A DNA stretch of 64,000 nucleotides from Anas platyrhynchos (taxonomy: Eukaryota > Chordata > Aves > Anseriformes > Anatidae), in contig NC_092613.1 of NCBI RefSeq assembly GCF_047663525.1, positions 3,187,501 through 3,251,500 of the forward strand, written 5' to 3'. The translations under genes and the position numbers were made by a program. How positions within the stretch are numbered: the first letter of the stretch is position 1; each line of letters begins with the position of its first letter. A model generated the notes under the pieces. It did not search any database. It was not told the origin of the DNA and was given only the letters and a program-made list of their open reading frames with translations. Below are positions 34,701 to 43,590 of the stretch, piece by piece.

Positions 34701-37700
34701 CTAACCACACGCTCATGCAAGTTGCCAGGTCTCGAGGTGCAGGGATAGAGATGCTGGAAAGAGGGGAAGATGGAAATAGACACAAGCCAACCAAGTCAGG
34801 GCCAGAGGGGCTGCTCTGGGGCTGGGGAGGAGCAAGGACCAGAGAAAATTAGCCCTGAGACTCTTAGTCACTGCTGTTACAAGATCTAGGGAGGGTTTTT
34901 CTGCACACAACCTGGGACGGCTCTCCTTCCTGCTGATGCTAAGATTTGGCAAGATGCACCAGACCGGCTGCTCCAGGAACGAGCACCCACAGAATCTACT
35001 GCTCCAAAGCTGCCCTGGGGAGGGTCCAGTGCATTCCCAGGCCAAATGCTGATGGTCAGCACTGACCCTCTGCTTTCCCTCTGAAAGAGAGCAGAGAAAC
35101 TCTGAAATGGGGTAGCAGAAAAAAGCCCCACTTCAGCCACTCCATAATGGGGTGGCTCATTGGACGCTGCACCTGCAGAGGTGCTCGTGGGTCTCAGAGC
35201 ATCCTTGTGCCACACAGTGGCACCAAACCAGTGACACCATAGTCCACCACTGCACCCAATAACTGGGTGCACTAGACAGGTTGTTGTCAATTGGGTCAGG
35301 TGCACCTCCATGTGCTTCAGTTTCTGCTTCTGCCAAAGCATTTTTCCTAAGCTGTTGCAAAACCACACTGATATCTCAGCATGGAAAATATGACCCAGGA
35401 GAGCCTGAGAGCATCACTGCTGGAGCAACTTAAAGGTGGCCATCCCCAGCGCAGTGCTAAGCTGAGCCCTTATCCAAGAGAGACATAAAAGAAGGAAGCA
35501 GGGAGCTCCCAGTGCAGCCCAGTCCCGCTCCATCCCACCATTATCTCCCCAGTCAGAGCTCACATCACAGCCCTCCCTGCTGCCTCCGACGCACTCCCGC
35601 CGTTTCTGTTTAGCGAATGCCTTTCAGACAGCAGCCTCAGCGTGCATGAAAAATAACATGAAAATCTGAATTGAATTATTTTTCTTGATTGTTTTTTGTT
35701 TGTTTGTTTGCTTGTATTGCTTTGTTCTGTGTTCTATTTGAAGCATTTCAACACTCAGAACATCTCAGAGGCAATGAGCACTTGAAGATGGAGAAAGGAT
35801 CAGGTACCCCTTTTAAAACGAGTAAAGCTCTTGCTGCCCAAACATTTTTGTGTGTGTGCATGTGTTGTTCCTACGTTAGCTGCAAAAACACCTCCTTGAG
35901 AAACCGACCCCCTGCCCTTTGAGCTGCTGGTGGGTGTGAAATGCCTGCAGGATTTCTTACCATTGATGTTTTTTTACACCTCTAAAGGCATCCAGAATTC
36001 ATTTAGATCCCAAATGCCTGCATGTATGTGTGCGTGCATGGCAGATTTCAAAGCTGGGTGTTACAGGGGGGATGTGCATGGATGGCTCTGGAACTGCGTG
36101 GGCAGGTGTCTGAGGGTCAGTGGGCAGCACTTTGGGGATGATCTAAGAGTATCTGCGAAAGGAGACACCCATGCAAGATAGTGGCTAGGCTGGGAGCTCA
36201 AAGACGCTCCTGGTTATGGGGAACACGTCCCAGGCACATTGGTGTCTATGGATAGGGACTGTCTGCATCTGCAAAGGGGTCATGAGGTGGGTGTTGGCAC
36301 CTGCATGTGCTCACAGTGTGCGTACACGCTGTACTGAGTCCCCAGAGATGTGCATGGATGAAGACTCACACCACCCAAGTCACAGAATCCAAAGGCAGGG
36401 ACTGGGAGAGTGAAGAACCACCCACTGTAGGGGAAAATCAGGTGCAAGGGCATCTGAGGAACCTGAAGGTGCACAGGTCCATGGGACCTGATGAGATACA
36501 TCTGCAAGTCCCGAGGGAACTGGTGGATGAAGTTGCTAAACTACTGTCCATAATATCTGAGAAGTCACGGCAGTCCAATGAAGCTCCCAGTGACTGGAAG
36601 AGGGAGAATATCACTGCCATTTTTAAAAAGGGAAAAAAGGGAGACCCAGGGAACTAAGGGAACTACAGGCAGTCAGTCTCACCTCTGTGTCTGGCAAGGT
36701 CATGGAGAAGATCCTCCTGGAAACTCTGCAAAGGTACATGGAAAGCAAGGAGGTGACTGGTGATGGCCAACGTGGCTTCACTAAGGGCAGATCGTGCCTC
36801 ACATATCTGGTGGCATTCTATGACGCGGTTGCAGCATCAGTGGATAGCAAAACAGCAGCTGACATCACCTACCTGGACTTGTGCAAGGCACTTGACACTG
36901 TCCCCCATAGTATCATTGTCTCTAAAGCTGAGAAATATGGATTTGATGGCAGGACCATTCAGTGGGTAAGGAACTGGCTGGGTGGTCGCACTCAAAGAGT
37001 TGCAGTCAACAGCTTGATGTCCAGGTGGAGACCAGTGATGAATTGTGTTCCTCAGCTGTCAGTACTGGGACCGGCCCTGTTTGGCATCTTTGTCAGCGAC
37101 ATGGACTGAGTGCACCCTCGGCAAGTTTGCTGAGGAGACCGAGCTGCATGGTGTGGTCAACACACTGGAGGGAAGGGATGCCATCCAGAGAGACCTGGAC
37201 AGGACTGAGAGGTGGGCCTGGGAAACCCTCATGAGGTTCAACAAGGCCAAGTGCAAGGGCCTGCACCTGGGTCGGGGCAATCCCAAGCACAAATGCAGCA
37301 CAAATACACATGAGTAGAAAGAGAACATCCTTGAAGAGAAGGCCCTGGGGGTACTGGTGGATGAAAAACTGAACACGAGCCAGCAATGGGCGCTTGCAGC
37401 CCAGAAAGCCAACCGTACCCTGGGCTGCACCAAAAGCAGCATGGCCAGCAGGGTGATGGAGGGGATTGTCCTCTCTGCTCTGCTCTCATGAGACCTCGCC
37501 TGGGGTCCTGCTTTCAGCTTTGGAGCCCCCAGCATAAGAAGGATGTGGACCTGTTAGAACAAGTCCAGAGGACTTGTTCTCTGGAACAATGAGGATGATC
37601 AGAGCCTGGAGCACTTTTGTTATGAAGACAGACTGAGAGAGTTGGGGTTGTTCAGCTTGGAGAAGGGAAGGCTCCAGGGAGACCTTACAGTGGCCTTCCA

Positions 37701-39354
37701 CTACTTAAAGAGGGCTACGGAAAAGCTGGGGAGCGACTCTTTGTCAGGGGGTGTAAGGAAAGGACAAGGGGTAATAGCTTTAAACTGAGAGAGGGAAGGT
37801 TTAGATTGGATAGAAAGAAGTCCTTTACTATGAGGCTGGTGAGGCACTGGAACAGGTTGCCCTGAGAAGCTGTGGATGCCCCATCCCTGGAAGGCCACAT
37901 TGGATGAGGCTTTGAGCAACCTGGTCTAGGGCGAAGTGTCCCTGCCCATGGCAGGGGGGCTGGAACTAGACTGTCTTTAAGGTCCCTTCCAACCCAAACC
38001 ATTCTGTGATTATGTGATTCTGAGAGGGGTGTGTGAATGTGTGTTTCTGTGTGAGAACCACAGCTGTGAGCCTGTGCTCAATATGCTGATGGGGACCATA
38101 TGTTGCATGTGGGCTGCATCAACGTGGTGATGGTGGTGGACATGGGTGCAGGGACAAGGGTGTTGGCAGGGATGGAGAGGGCATCTTTTGGGCCTGAAGA
38201 GGGATACGAGCTCCTTGGGGACAAATGTGAGGATCCCATTTGCTTCAATGGGACCCAATTTTAGTATTTCCCTACCTGCTGACACACGTGCCAGGGCATA
38301 GGCCCTGTCCTGTGTGATTAAACACTGTTTTTGGTGTGCGCACACATACAAGGAAGAGGAAACTAGACAGTCCTGCCTGTCCTAGATCATCCTAAAACTC
38401 CACCAGGGCTCAGCCCTGCCAAAGGTTCTCACAGACAATCCCTCACCTCCATGACAGGCCAGGAGATGCCTGGCAGCACCCAAGGGTGTGAAAGTGGCCA
38501 CCAGTCTCAGCCCATGTGCAGTGAGTTGGGAGGGGACAGGGATATGACAGAAGAGGCTTCCCATAAGATGGGAGACGGCCAACATGCCCCATGTCAGTAA
38601 GGGGACACCCAGTGGAGAGTCCATCTCACCCACGGAGATGGGGAGATGAAGGTATCACCAGCACGGCCCCATCCCCATCCGCCAGAACTTTTCGGGAGCT
38701 TACCCTTGCTGCCTTGGATGAATAGGGATCCTCAAAGAGTGCCCACATCCTGGGCTGCCAATTCCGACAGCAGCCACCCCCTCCGGCAGCCCCTGCCGCC
38801 CCTGGCAGCCTGTCCTCCATGCCCAGGCGTTGAAGGGCCATCTCCCTACCCCCTTCCTCTTCAGGCTCCTCTCCACCAGCCCCTCCACCGGGCTCAGGAC
38901 TCTCGAAGATGTCCAGGGCCTCTTCAGCATCGCGGTGTTGGCGGTAGGTCATCCAGCAGCAGGGCTCCACGTCGGTCTCGTCAATGCCCCAGTAGGTCAG
39001 CTCCTCCTCGAAGAGAGGCCCGCAGATGTCAGCCGGGCAGTGCAGCTTGCCAGTGCGGTAGTAGTTGAGCACGTAGGAGAAGATCCCAGGGTGGCGGTCA
39101 AAGAAGAATTCATTGCTTTTACCATCAAAGTCAAAGTTGCTCTGGGCATCAGGGTCAGCGAGCCAGGCCAGACGGGTGCCCGGCAAAGTCCGCAGGGTGC
39201 TTTTGTAGGTCTCATGCCGGGTGCCCCCTACATTGATGGTGATCTTGTCCGAGTCTTCCCCTTTGCCCATCTCTTCCTTCAGGCATGTTTTGGAAGGTGG
39301 TTTGTTCCCCGACTTGCGTCCACGGTAGGAGGAGACACACACCGAGCTGATCAT
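16724..39354 (-). CDS. KCNC4: KCNC4 (Kv3.4), isoform with distal terminal exon
   Basis: This model joins 39354-38704, 32132-31196, 29688-29503 and 16785-16724 on the minus strand. It encodes 611 residues that share the first 591 with the other isoform: inactivation ball, T1 domain, S1-S6 and most of the cytosolic C-terminus. It then ends with about 20 residues beginning [13 protein letters not shown] and finishing TFS before TGA. The splice phase fits exactly, since exon 3 ends with one base of the split codon and this exon supplies two. From memory, a mammalian KCNC4 isoform has a closely similar tail beginning DTCQDALSS, which supports the exon, but I could not check this. Alternative C-termini in Kv3 channels are known to affect targeting and modulation; that role here is inferred. 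Confidence 0.75.
17259..17310 (+). repeat. (TC)n-rich microsatellite
   Basis: This pyrimidine tract of about 50 bases consists of TC dinucleotides with CCC and GC interruptions. Confidence 0.85.
20265..20433. promoter_or_regulatory. Cluster of four GATA-type motifs
   Basis: AGATAAG occurs on the plus strand at 20265-20271 and 20360-20366. GGATAAG (CTTATCC on the plus strand) occurs at 20319-20325, and a TGATAA core (TTATCA on the plus strand) at 20428-20433. Four sites within about 170 bp are more than expected by chance in such GC-rich DNA. This is a motif-only call for a possible enhancer near KCNC4. Confidence 0.35.
21556..22108 (+). mobile_element. CR1 LINE, 5'-truncated 3' fragment
   Basis: The fragment carries the C-terminal end of the CR1 ORF2 protein. 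Recognisable blocks include a stretch reading [19 protein letters not shown] and another reading [14 protein letters not shown]. The canonical CR1 3' end follows: GGTTGGACCCAATGATCTTT, then GAGGTCCCTTCCAACCCC, then two ATTCTGTG-like octamers. The reading frame is broken by a stop near 21783 and by frame changes, so it is an inactive, 5'-truncated copy of about 550 bp. It lies on the plus strand, antisense to KCNC4. Confidence 0.93.
23240..23770 (-). other. KCNC4: KCNC4 proximal 3' UTR with two AATAAA signals
   Basis: This is non-coding sequence after the TAA at 23773-23771. Two canonical AATAAA signals on the minus strand (TTTATT on the plus strand) lie at 23454-23459 and 23249-23254, about 310 and 515 nt after the stop. 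The stretch between them is AT-rich compared with its surroundings, as is common near 3' ends. Which signal is used cannot be told from the sequence. Confidence 0.55.
23771..23907 (-). CDS. KCNC4: KCNC4 proximal terminal coding exon (exon 4)
   Basis: An acceptor (TTTTCTTCACAAAG, then GCTATGG) gives two bases that complete a Gly codon with exon 3. Forty-four codons follow to TAA at 23773-23771. The tail contains GKSRSLSSI and ends in [16 protein letters not shown]. This is strongly reminiscent of the Kv3.2 (KCNC2) C-terminus, which has GYEKSRSLNNI and ends in PIPSIL (from memory). The match in phase and sequence makes the exon secure. Confidence 0.92.
23771..39354 (-). CDS. KCNC4: KCNC4, Kv3.4 voltage-gated K+ channel, 636-residue isoform
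   Basis: This model joins 39354-38704, 32132-31196, 29688-29503 and 23907-23771 (minus strand, stop included). Kv3.4 is a plasma-membrane delayed-rectifier subunit that forms homo- or hetero-tetramers with other Kv3 subunits and gives fast A-type current in neurons and muscle. The N-terminal inactivation ball begins [14 protein letters not shown], with Cys6 and Ser8/Ser9, the known redox and PKC targets. The T1 domain spans about residues 38-142, with the zinc ligands His105, Cys111, Cys132 and Cys133. S4 runs about R338-R353 with repeated Arg/Lys. The filter TLGYGD starts at T427, and the S6 gate PVP is at 458-460. N-glycosylation sequons lie at N247 and N256 in the S1-S2 loop. The length matches mammalian Kv3.4 (about 635). 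No frameshift or lost key residue is seen. Confidence 0.96.
23908..29502 (-). other. KCNC4 intron 3
   Basis: This 5595-bp intron lies between the donor GGTACG after exon 3 and the acceptor of the proximal terminal exon. I see no repeat of note and no further exon. Reading on past the exon 3 donor without splicing keeps an open frame for 64 codons, to a stop at 29311-29309. That tail is Gly/Trp/Cys-rich and resembles nothing I know. Confidence 0.8.
29503..29688 (-). CDS. KCNC4: KCNC4 exon 3 (cytosolic C-terminus)
   Basis: This 186-bp exon encodes residues 530-591, from [16 protein letters not shown] to GGIQK. It contains acidic and Ser-rich stretches ([16 protein letters not shown]) followed by a basic [11 protein letters not shown] block, typical of the Kv3.4 C-terminal cytosolic region and likely phosphorylated. 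The acceptor is CTCTTGCAG and the donor AAAG/GTACGG. It starts and ends in phase 1, so it can join either terminal exon. Confidence 0.95.
29689..31195 (-). other. KCNC4 intron 2
   Basis: This 1507-bp intron has donor GTGAGA and acceptor TTGCAG. No further exon or mobile element is apparent. Confidence 0.85.
31196..32132 (-). CDS. KCNC4: KCNC4 exon 2 (S1-S6 and pore)
   Basis: This 937-bp exon encodes residues 218-529: the whole membrane domain from S1 ([17 protein letters not shown]) to S6 ([18 protein letters not shown]) and the first part of the C-terminus ([13 protein letters not shown]). Kv3-family channels keep S1-S6 on one large exon, as here. The acceptor is TTTTGCAG. The donor AG/GTGAGA leaves one base of a codon that becomes Asp530 with exon 3. 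The S1-S2 loop is the most divergent part compared with mammalian Kv3.4. Confidence 0.98.
32735..32790 (+). mobile_element. Probable decayed CR1 3' end
   Basis: The sequence TATCCTTGTAGGTCCCTTTC, then AAACCAGGATG, then GATTCTATGAA follows the layout of a CR1 3' terminus (GGTCCCTTCCAACCC plus ATTCTATG octamers) with several substitutions. No body is recognisable upstream, so it is a very short and old remnant, if real. Confidence 0.45.
36400..38022 (+). mobile_element. CR1 LINE with degraded reverse transcriptase ORF2
   Basis: This element of about 1.6 kb covers the central and C-terminal ORF2 and the CR1 3' end. Recognisable blocks are [20 protein letters not shown] (RT domain), [15 protein letters not shown] (first catalytic Asp motif), RWVRN-type and [11 protein letters not shown] blocks, and [19 protein letters not shown]. 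It ends with GGTCCCTTCCAACCCAAACC and ATTCTGTGAT/ATTATGTGATT octamers. The frame is lost by an internal deletion just after the FVSDMD block, and the expected FADD catalytic box reads FAEE. Later stops are present. It is therefore a dead 5'-truncated copy, antisense within KCNC4 intron 1. The 5' boundary is approximate. Confidence 0.95.
38704..39354 (-). CDS. KCNC4: KCNC4 exon 1 (inactivation ball and T1 domain)
   Basis: This exon encodes residues 1-217. The start at 39354-39352 is chosen because [14 protein letters not shown] is the Kv3.4 inactivation peptide and because no other ATG lies in the leader. It contains the T1 tetramerisation domain ([10 protein letters not shown] to [16 protein letters not shown]), a Gly/Glu-rich linker (residues 153-195) and the pre-S1 segment ending [11 protein letters not shown]. 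The donor is AGG/GTAAGC in phase 0. Where mammalian Kv3.4, as I recall it, has a long Gly/Ser-rich insertion in T1, this protein has a short [13 protein letters not shown] segment. Confidence 0.97.
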
Positions 39355-40086
39355 AGATTTCGGTGGATGGGAGGCGCACGCTTCGCGCACTCTTCCTCGG
39401 GGCGAGGAGCTGGGGGTCGGCGGAGGCGGGCGAGGGGAGCAGAGATGGGACTGGGGAGGGGAAAAGGGGGGGCTCAGCCTTCGCTCCGGCCTCCGCCAGC
39501 CCCGGTGCCGGGCGAGGGGGAGCGGGCTGGAGCCGAGCCGGATACCGCTGGCTGCCGGAGGCCGGCAGCGGAGGCTGCAACCTCCACCCCCTCCAAAACC
39601 ACCCTCCCAGAATAAAACCGCCCTCCGCCCGCAGGCAGCCCAGCCCCGCCGGGCAGCAACAAGTGGAGGAGGGAGGGGCGCGGGGGGGGAGCTGCGGGCA
39701 GTGCCGGGGGGGCCAGGCCGGGAAGGAGGATACCGCCAAGGCCGGCGGAGGGGGGGCAGCCCCCGGTACCTGCAGCGCCAGCCGCGGGGGGGCCCCGCCG
39801 CCCGCCCCTCCCGCTCCGGCGGCTCCGCGCTCCCTCCGCCCCCCCCCGGGCTGAGGGGCAGGGGCCCCTCCCCGATTCCCGGTGGAGGCGGCGGGGGGAG
39901 AATGGATGCTCCCCCCCCACACACCTCCAAGCGGGGCCCTGCCCTTCAGAGGGGGCTGCGGCGGCGGGGAGGGGGGGGGGGGTGCTGCTCCCGCGTGGCC
40001 GGCCCGGGGGGGCCTGTTGCGCCCCGGAGGCTGCCGCCCGGCTCGGCTCAGCCGGGGAGGCGGCGAGGGCTGCTCCGGGGCTCGGC
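39355..40086 (-). other. KCNC4: KCNC4 5' UTR (AUG-free leader)
   Basis: This is the proposed leader of about 730 nt between the predicted TATA-directed start site (about 40084-40088) and the start codon. No ATG occurs on the minus strand in the whole interval, so the KCNC4 start codon would be the first AUG. The RNA is very C-rich, including a run of 12 C (39971-39982 on the genome). The frame of KCNC4 stays open upstream to 39930, but without an ATG. Confidence 0.6.
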
Positions 40087-40108
40087 GGGGAAGCGCCGCC
40101 GCCCGGGG

Positions 40109-40116
40109 CTTTTATA
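40109..40116 (-). promoter_or_regulatory. KCNC4: TATA box of KCNC4
   Basis: TATAAAAG lies on the minus strand in a GC-rich context (CCC before it, CCCCGGG after it). It is a near-perfect TATA element in the correct orientation, about 755 bp upstream of the start codon. It predicts transcription starting near 40084-40088. Confidence 0.65.
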
Positions 40117-40239
40117 GGGCTGGGAGCGAGCGGCGGGGTTACAGGAGCCGGCGCCGCCCCGCCGGGGGGCCGGGGACCCCCCCGCCCCAGCGCCCGGCCC
40201 CACGGCCCCCCGCTGCCGCCGGCACCCCCCGCTGCTGCC

Positions 40240-40380
40240 CTCTTTCCTTCCCTCCCTCCCCGCCACGCTCCTCCATCCCCGCATCCCTCCCTCCATCCTC
40301 CCAGCCATCCACCCCACCATCACACCCAGCCGTCCGTCGGTCCGTCCGTCCATCCCTCCGTCCCTTCCACTCCCCCCTCC
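40240..40380 (+). repeat. Pyrimidine-rich CCCT/TCCG simple repeats
   Basis: This block of CCCT, CATC and TCCG units (for example GTCCGTCGGTCCGTCCGTCC) lies upstream of the KCNC4 TATA box. Confidence 0.8.
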
Positions 40381-41837
40381 ACCCCCCGCGGCAGCCCCCC
40401 AAGCTCCGGCTCACCTCCCCGCGGGGCGCGGTGCGCAGCGAGGCTCGGGGGGCTCTGTGTCAGTGCGGAGGGAGCCCCGGACACCCCAGCTCCGCTTCGC
40501 GCCGGAGGGGAAATGCAGCCCAGAGCTGCCTGCGGATCTGGAGCCAGCTCTTGGCAGAGGCTCGAGCAGATCCCATCCCTCCCTGGCTCACAATCCCTCG
40601 CTCACCGAGAGGTCAGCAGAGACCGACCCTAGGTGCGGATCGGCGGTTGACGGGGAGCCCGGCAGCACCAGTCAGCCCCGGCCCTTCCCTCCCACGACCC
40701 CCTCCCCGAGCATCCCTCTGCCCTGCAGCGGCTCCCGCATGAAATTCGTCCCTTCCCCGGAGCTGTGCCCATGGGTGCTGGGACTGGGCTCAGCGCAGGA
40801 CGCAGGGCATCACCCACCCCAGCCCCTGGCCCTTCCCCTCAGCCCCCTCGCTGGGGGCTCTTCCACCCCCGGGGGATGGTGAAGCTCAGCTCCTCCTGGG
40901 ACTGGGGAGGACGTGCAGAGGGACAAGCCTGTCACCAAGGCAAAGACCCCAGGGACCCGGTCCTGTCAGCGCTGTTTACTCCAGCACCGGCACTGCTGGT
41001 GTTGGCAGGGAGGGGGGCGGAGGGGGTTGCAGGTGTGTGATTTGGGGTTATAAGTGGGATCAGAGCCCAACACAGGTTTGTTACTGAGGGGGGAGGCCGG
41101 GGAGCAGAGGGAGGGGGACACAACTTAGCAATGGGTCAGCACCTGGGTAAGGAAGTCCTCAGTGCAGAGTGAGGGGACAGTGAGTGGGGAATGCTGCCCC
41201 ACTCCCGCACCAATCTGCACCTTCCTGGGCTCTGCAGAGGGTCCCCACGGGGTCCTGAGCCTCCCACCCCCACCCCTTGCGTGGGTTTGTCCCCTCTGTG
41301 ACATGATCACCCCCCTGCCAGGGGTGCTGGGGCAGACACTCCACCCAAAAGGCATCAGAGACATCAGAGACATCAGAGCCGCGCTTAAAATCTTACCACC
41401 AAGAAAGCCCTGCTCCAACTGTAGCTGCAACTCGACAGCTTCCAGGGCCGAATCCTGAGCGGGTGGAGGCTGGCACGGCTCCACACCCAAACCACCGGGG
41501 GCTGCACCAGCAGGGGAGCACGGAGCCCAAGGGAAAGCCGTGCTGGAAAAATCGAGCCTTGCATCACTGGCCAGGCATCACAGCTCAGCTCCTCATCATC
41601 AGTAATGTGAGTTTGGCCAGGAGGAAGGAATGCTGCGACCTGATGCTAATATTTTATACAGCGACTTTCATCCCAACAGATCGCCGTGCACCCAAGCACA
41701 GCCGCTCCTGGGGCGGGAGGGGGTGGCCAGGCAGACAAATGGGTTGTATCTGGGGAAGGAAAGGATCTTTTAGCCAGCAACACCCGCCCAAAGCTGTCTG
41801 CTCTCTAAATATGCCTTCAGATTTTTAATGTCCATGG

Positions 41838-41871
41838 AAAAAAAAAAAAAAAAAAAAAAAAAGAGAGAGAG
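41838..41871 (+). repeat. Poly(A) tract with (GA)n
   Basis: A run of 25 A (41838-41862) is followed by GAGAGAGAG. Confidence 0.9.
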
Positions 41872-42589
41872 AAAAAATAGCAAGAGCTTGATGAATAAGG
41901 GTCTTTTTGGAGAGAGAGGGAGTCACTTCTGCAGGGACCTCCTTCATCCCCACTGCAAGGCTGACAGACAACCTCCGGGTAAGGGATGGATCAGTAGGAT
42001 CTGGAAGATTTCATGGAAGATCAGCTGCAACCTGAAAAGCCAGAGCCCTTGGTCCCGAGGATGAGGTATGGGGTTCCCAGGTTCTCCCCACTGGTCTCTG
42101 CACTGTCATAGGGCCCACAGCCCAGTGAAAGGGGCACATCCCCAGCTTGGCACACAGAGAGTGGCATGACAGCCTGTGGAGTTCTTGGAGGGCTGCATGA
42201 CCTGAAGGAGGGGACAGGGAGATGCTGGGAACATGTGGCATCTCTGCCCATGGAGGGACAGAGGAGGCAGGGGAACTGCATCTGAGTTTAGGGAGACAAT
42301 CCAGCTTTGGGGTAGAGATGGACAAACCAACCACACCACGTACTTCAAGACTAGGATCTATTACTAGAAAAACATGTTGACAGCAGCCTACTTGCCCCAA
42401 GGTCTCTGCCCTCTTCCCTTCATGCTTTTGGTGGGGCAGGCCAGCTTCTGGGCAGGAGGCGGCGGCACCCACTGCACCCCAGGGTGGGAGCCCACACAGC
42501 CTTTCAAGATGCTCTCTCAGAAGCGGGTTTTCGCAGAGAACCTATTGCAGGCTGTGAGCCAGGCACGTCTCTGCCGTGCTCCTCTGTTG

Positions 42590-42880
42590 GGGTGAATTTT
42601 TCAGCTAAACTTGCTCCTCGCCGGCCGGGCACGGACAGCGGGGCTGCGCTCCCTTGGGAGAGCAGGTTGCACACCCCGAGTTTGCCTCCCCGTCCCCACG
42701 CCACCTCTGCCGCGGAGGGGACACGGCTCGTTTCCAGCCCCAGTCCCTCCCCCCGGTCCCCGCGCCGCTGTGACACAAGTGCCACCTGGCGGGGCTGCCG
42801 CGCAGGGAAAGCGGGCGGCGGAGGGCGGCTGGGGCCGGCGGCGAATCTGGCTCCATCCGTGGCGTCGCTGATGCAATTTT
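42590..42880. promoter_or_regulatory. Second CpG island, between the two genes
   Basis: This is a dense cluster of CpG (for example CTCCTCGCCGGCCGGGCACG and GCCGCGCAGGGAAAGCGGGC) about 2.5 kb upstream of the KCNC4 TATA box and about 2 kb beyond the 3' end of SLC6A17. A GGACAGCG sequence at about 42627 resembles the right half of a REST/RE1 site, with no good left half. The island may be an alternative promoter or an enhancer. No TATA box or exon could be assigned. Confidence 0.6.
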
Positions 42881-43564
42881 GCTCCGCCAAAGCAATTTCG
42901 GGGCTGGAGGAGGCTGGGGCTGGAGCGGGAGCAGCAGAGGTGCTCCAGTCGCCTTTGTCTGCCGTTTGGATGGCTGCGAGCAGCTCCTGGCTGCATGCCG
43001 TGCCTCGGTTTCCCTGTCTGCAAGAGCTGGGATCACAGCTGTGCATTTCTTCCAGCACCGCTCAGACCCACGGTGAGACTCTGCTCCTTCACACGGGCAC
43101 CCCTGCACTGCGTCTGCACCCACCCCATGTCCACACTCCAGTCCAGGGATGTTTTGAAGTGAGACACCCAGAAATCACCCCCTGATCCAGTGGTACCATC
43201 CTCTGCCTCCTGCCAGGCTCTGTGCCTCACTGTCACAGGGAGTCTGTAATAGTGTTTTTTTAAATCACACACGTGGCTTAAATTTGCCTTGTTTCTCCAG
43301 GGCTTTTTTCCAGCCCCATGTGGGCCAGAATCACCCTTTGCCGTTTGTTTCAGGCAGGTTTTGTGTGGAGCCCCTGCACCAGAAGCTGGATGTTTCTGCC
43401 CCCATATCCCCCCGCAACCCACTTTCAGCCCTGGGACTCCTCAGAGTGAACACAGCTGAAGCCTGCCCTGCTCTTACCCTCCCGGCCTGGGGCTTTTCCA
43501 TGGCAGCAGCTCACTCATCCCATGCAGTAACTGCAATCCCAAAGATGCATCATCTTTGCTGCTG

Positions 43565-43590
43565 TTTTTTTTTTTTTTTTTTTTTTTTTT
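43565..43590 (+). repeat. Poly(T) tract
   Basis: This is an uninterrupted run of 26 T followed by CCC. Confidence 0.9.

Larger units (their letters stand above)
32133..38703 (-). other. KCNC4 intron 1
   Basis: This 6571-bp intron has donor GTAAGC and acceptor TTTTGCAG. About a quarter of it is a CR1 element (36400-38022), and a decayed CR1 end may lie at 32735-32790. A GTTT-rich stretch occurs near 35691-35715. No additional exon was recognised. Confidence 0.85.
39360..40690. promoter_or_regulatory. CpG island at the KCNC4 promoter and leader
   Basis: The interval is very GC-rich with dense CpG dinucleotides, in sharp contrast to the flanks. It covers the leader, the TATA box and about 600 bp upstream. 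Pyrimidine-rich CCCT and TCCG simple repeats lie at 40240-40380 within it. Confidence 0.9.

Noticed and set aside
37045-37317. Functional CR1 reverse transcriptase
   Set aside because: The catalytic box is altered, a deletion breaks the frame upstream, and stops follow, so it is an inactive remnant.
39882-40742. Plus-strand open frame of 286 codons in the KCNC4 CpG island
   Set aside because: It starts at GTG. It is a Pro/Arg/Gly/Ser-rich translation of GC-rich DNA antisense to the promoter, where stop codons are rare.
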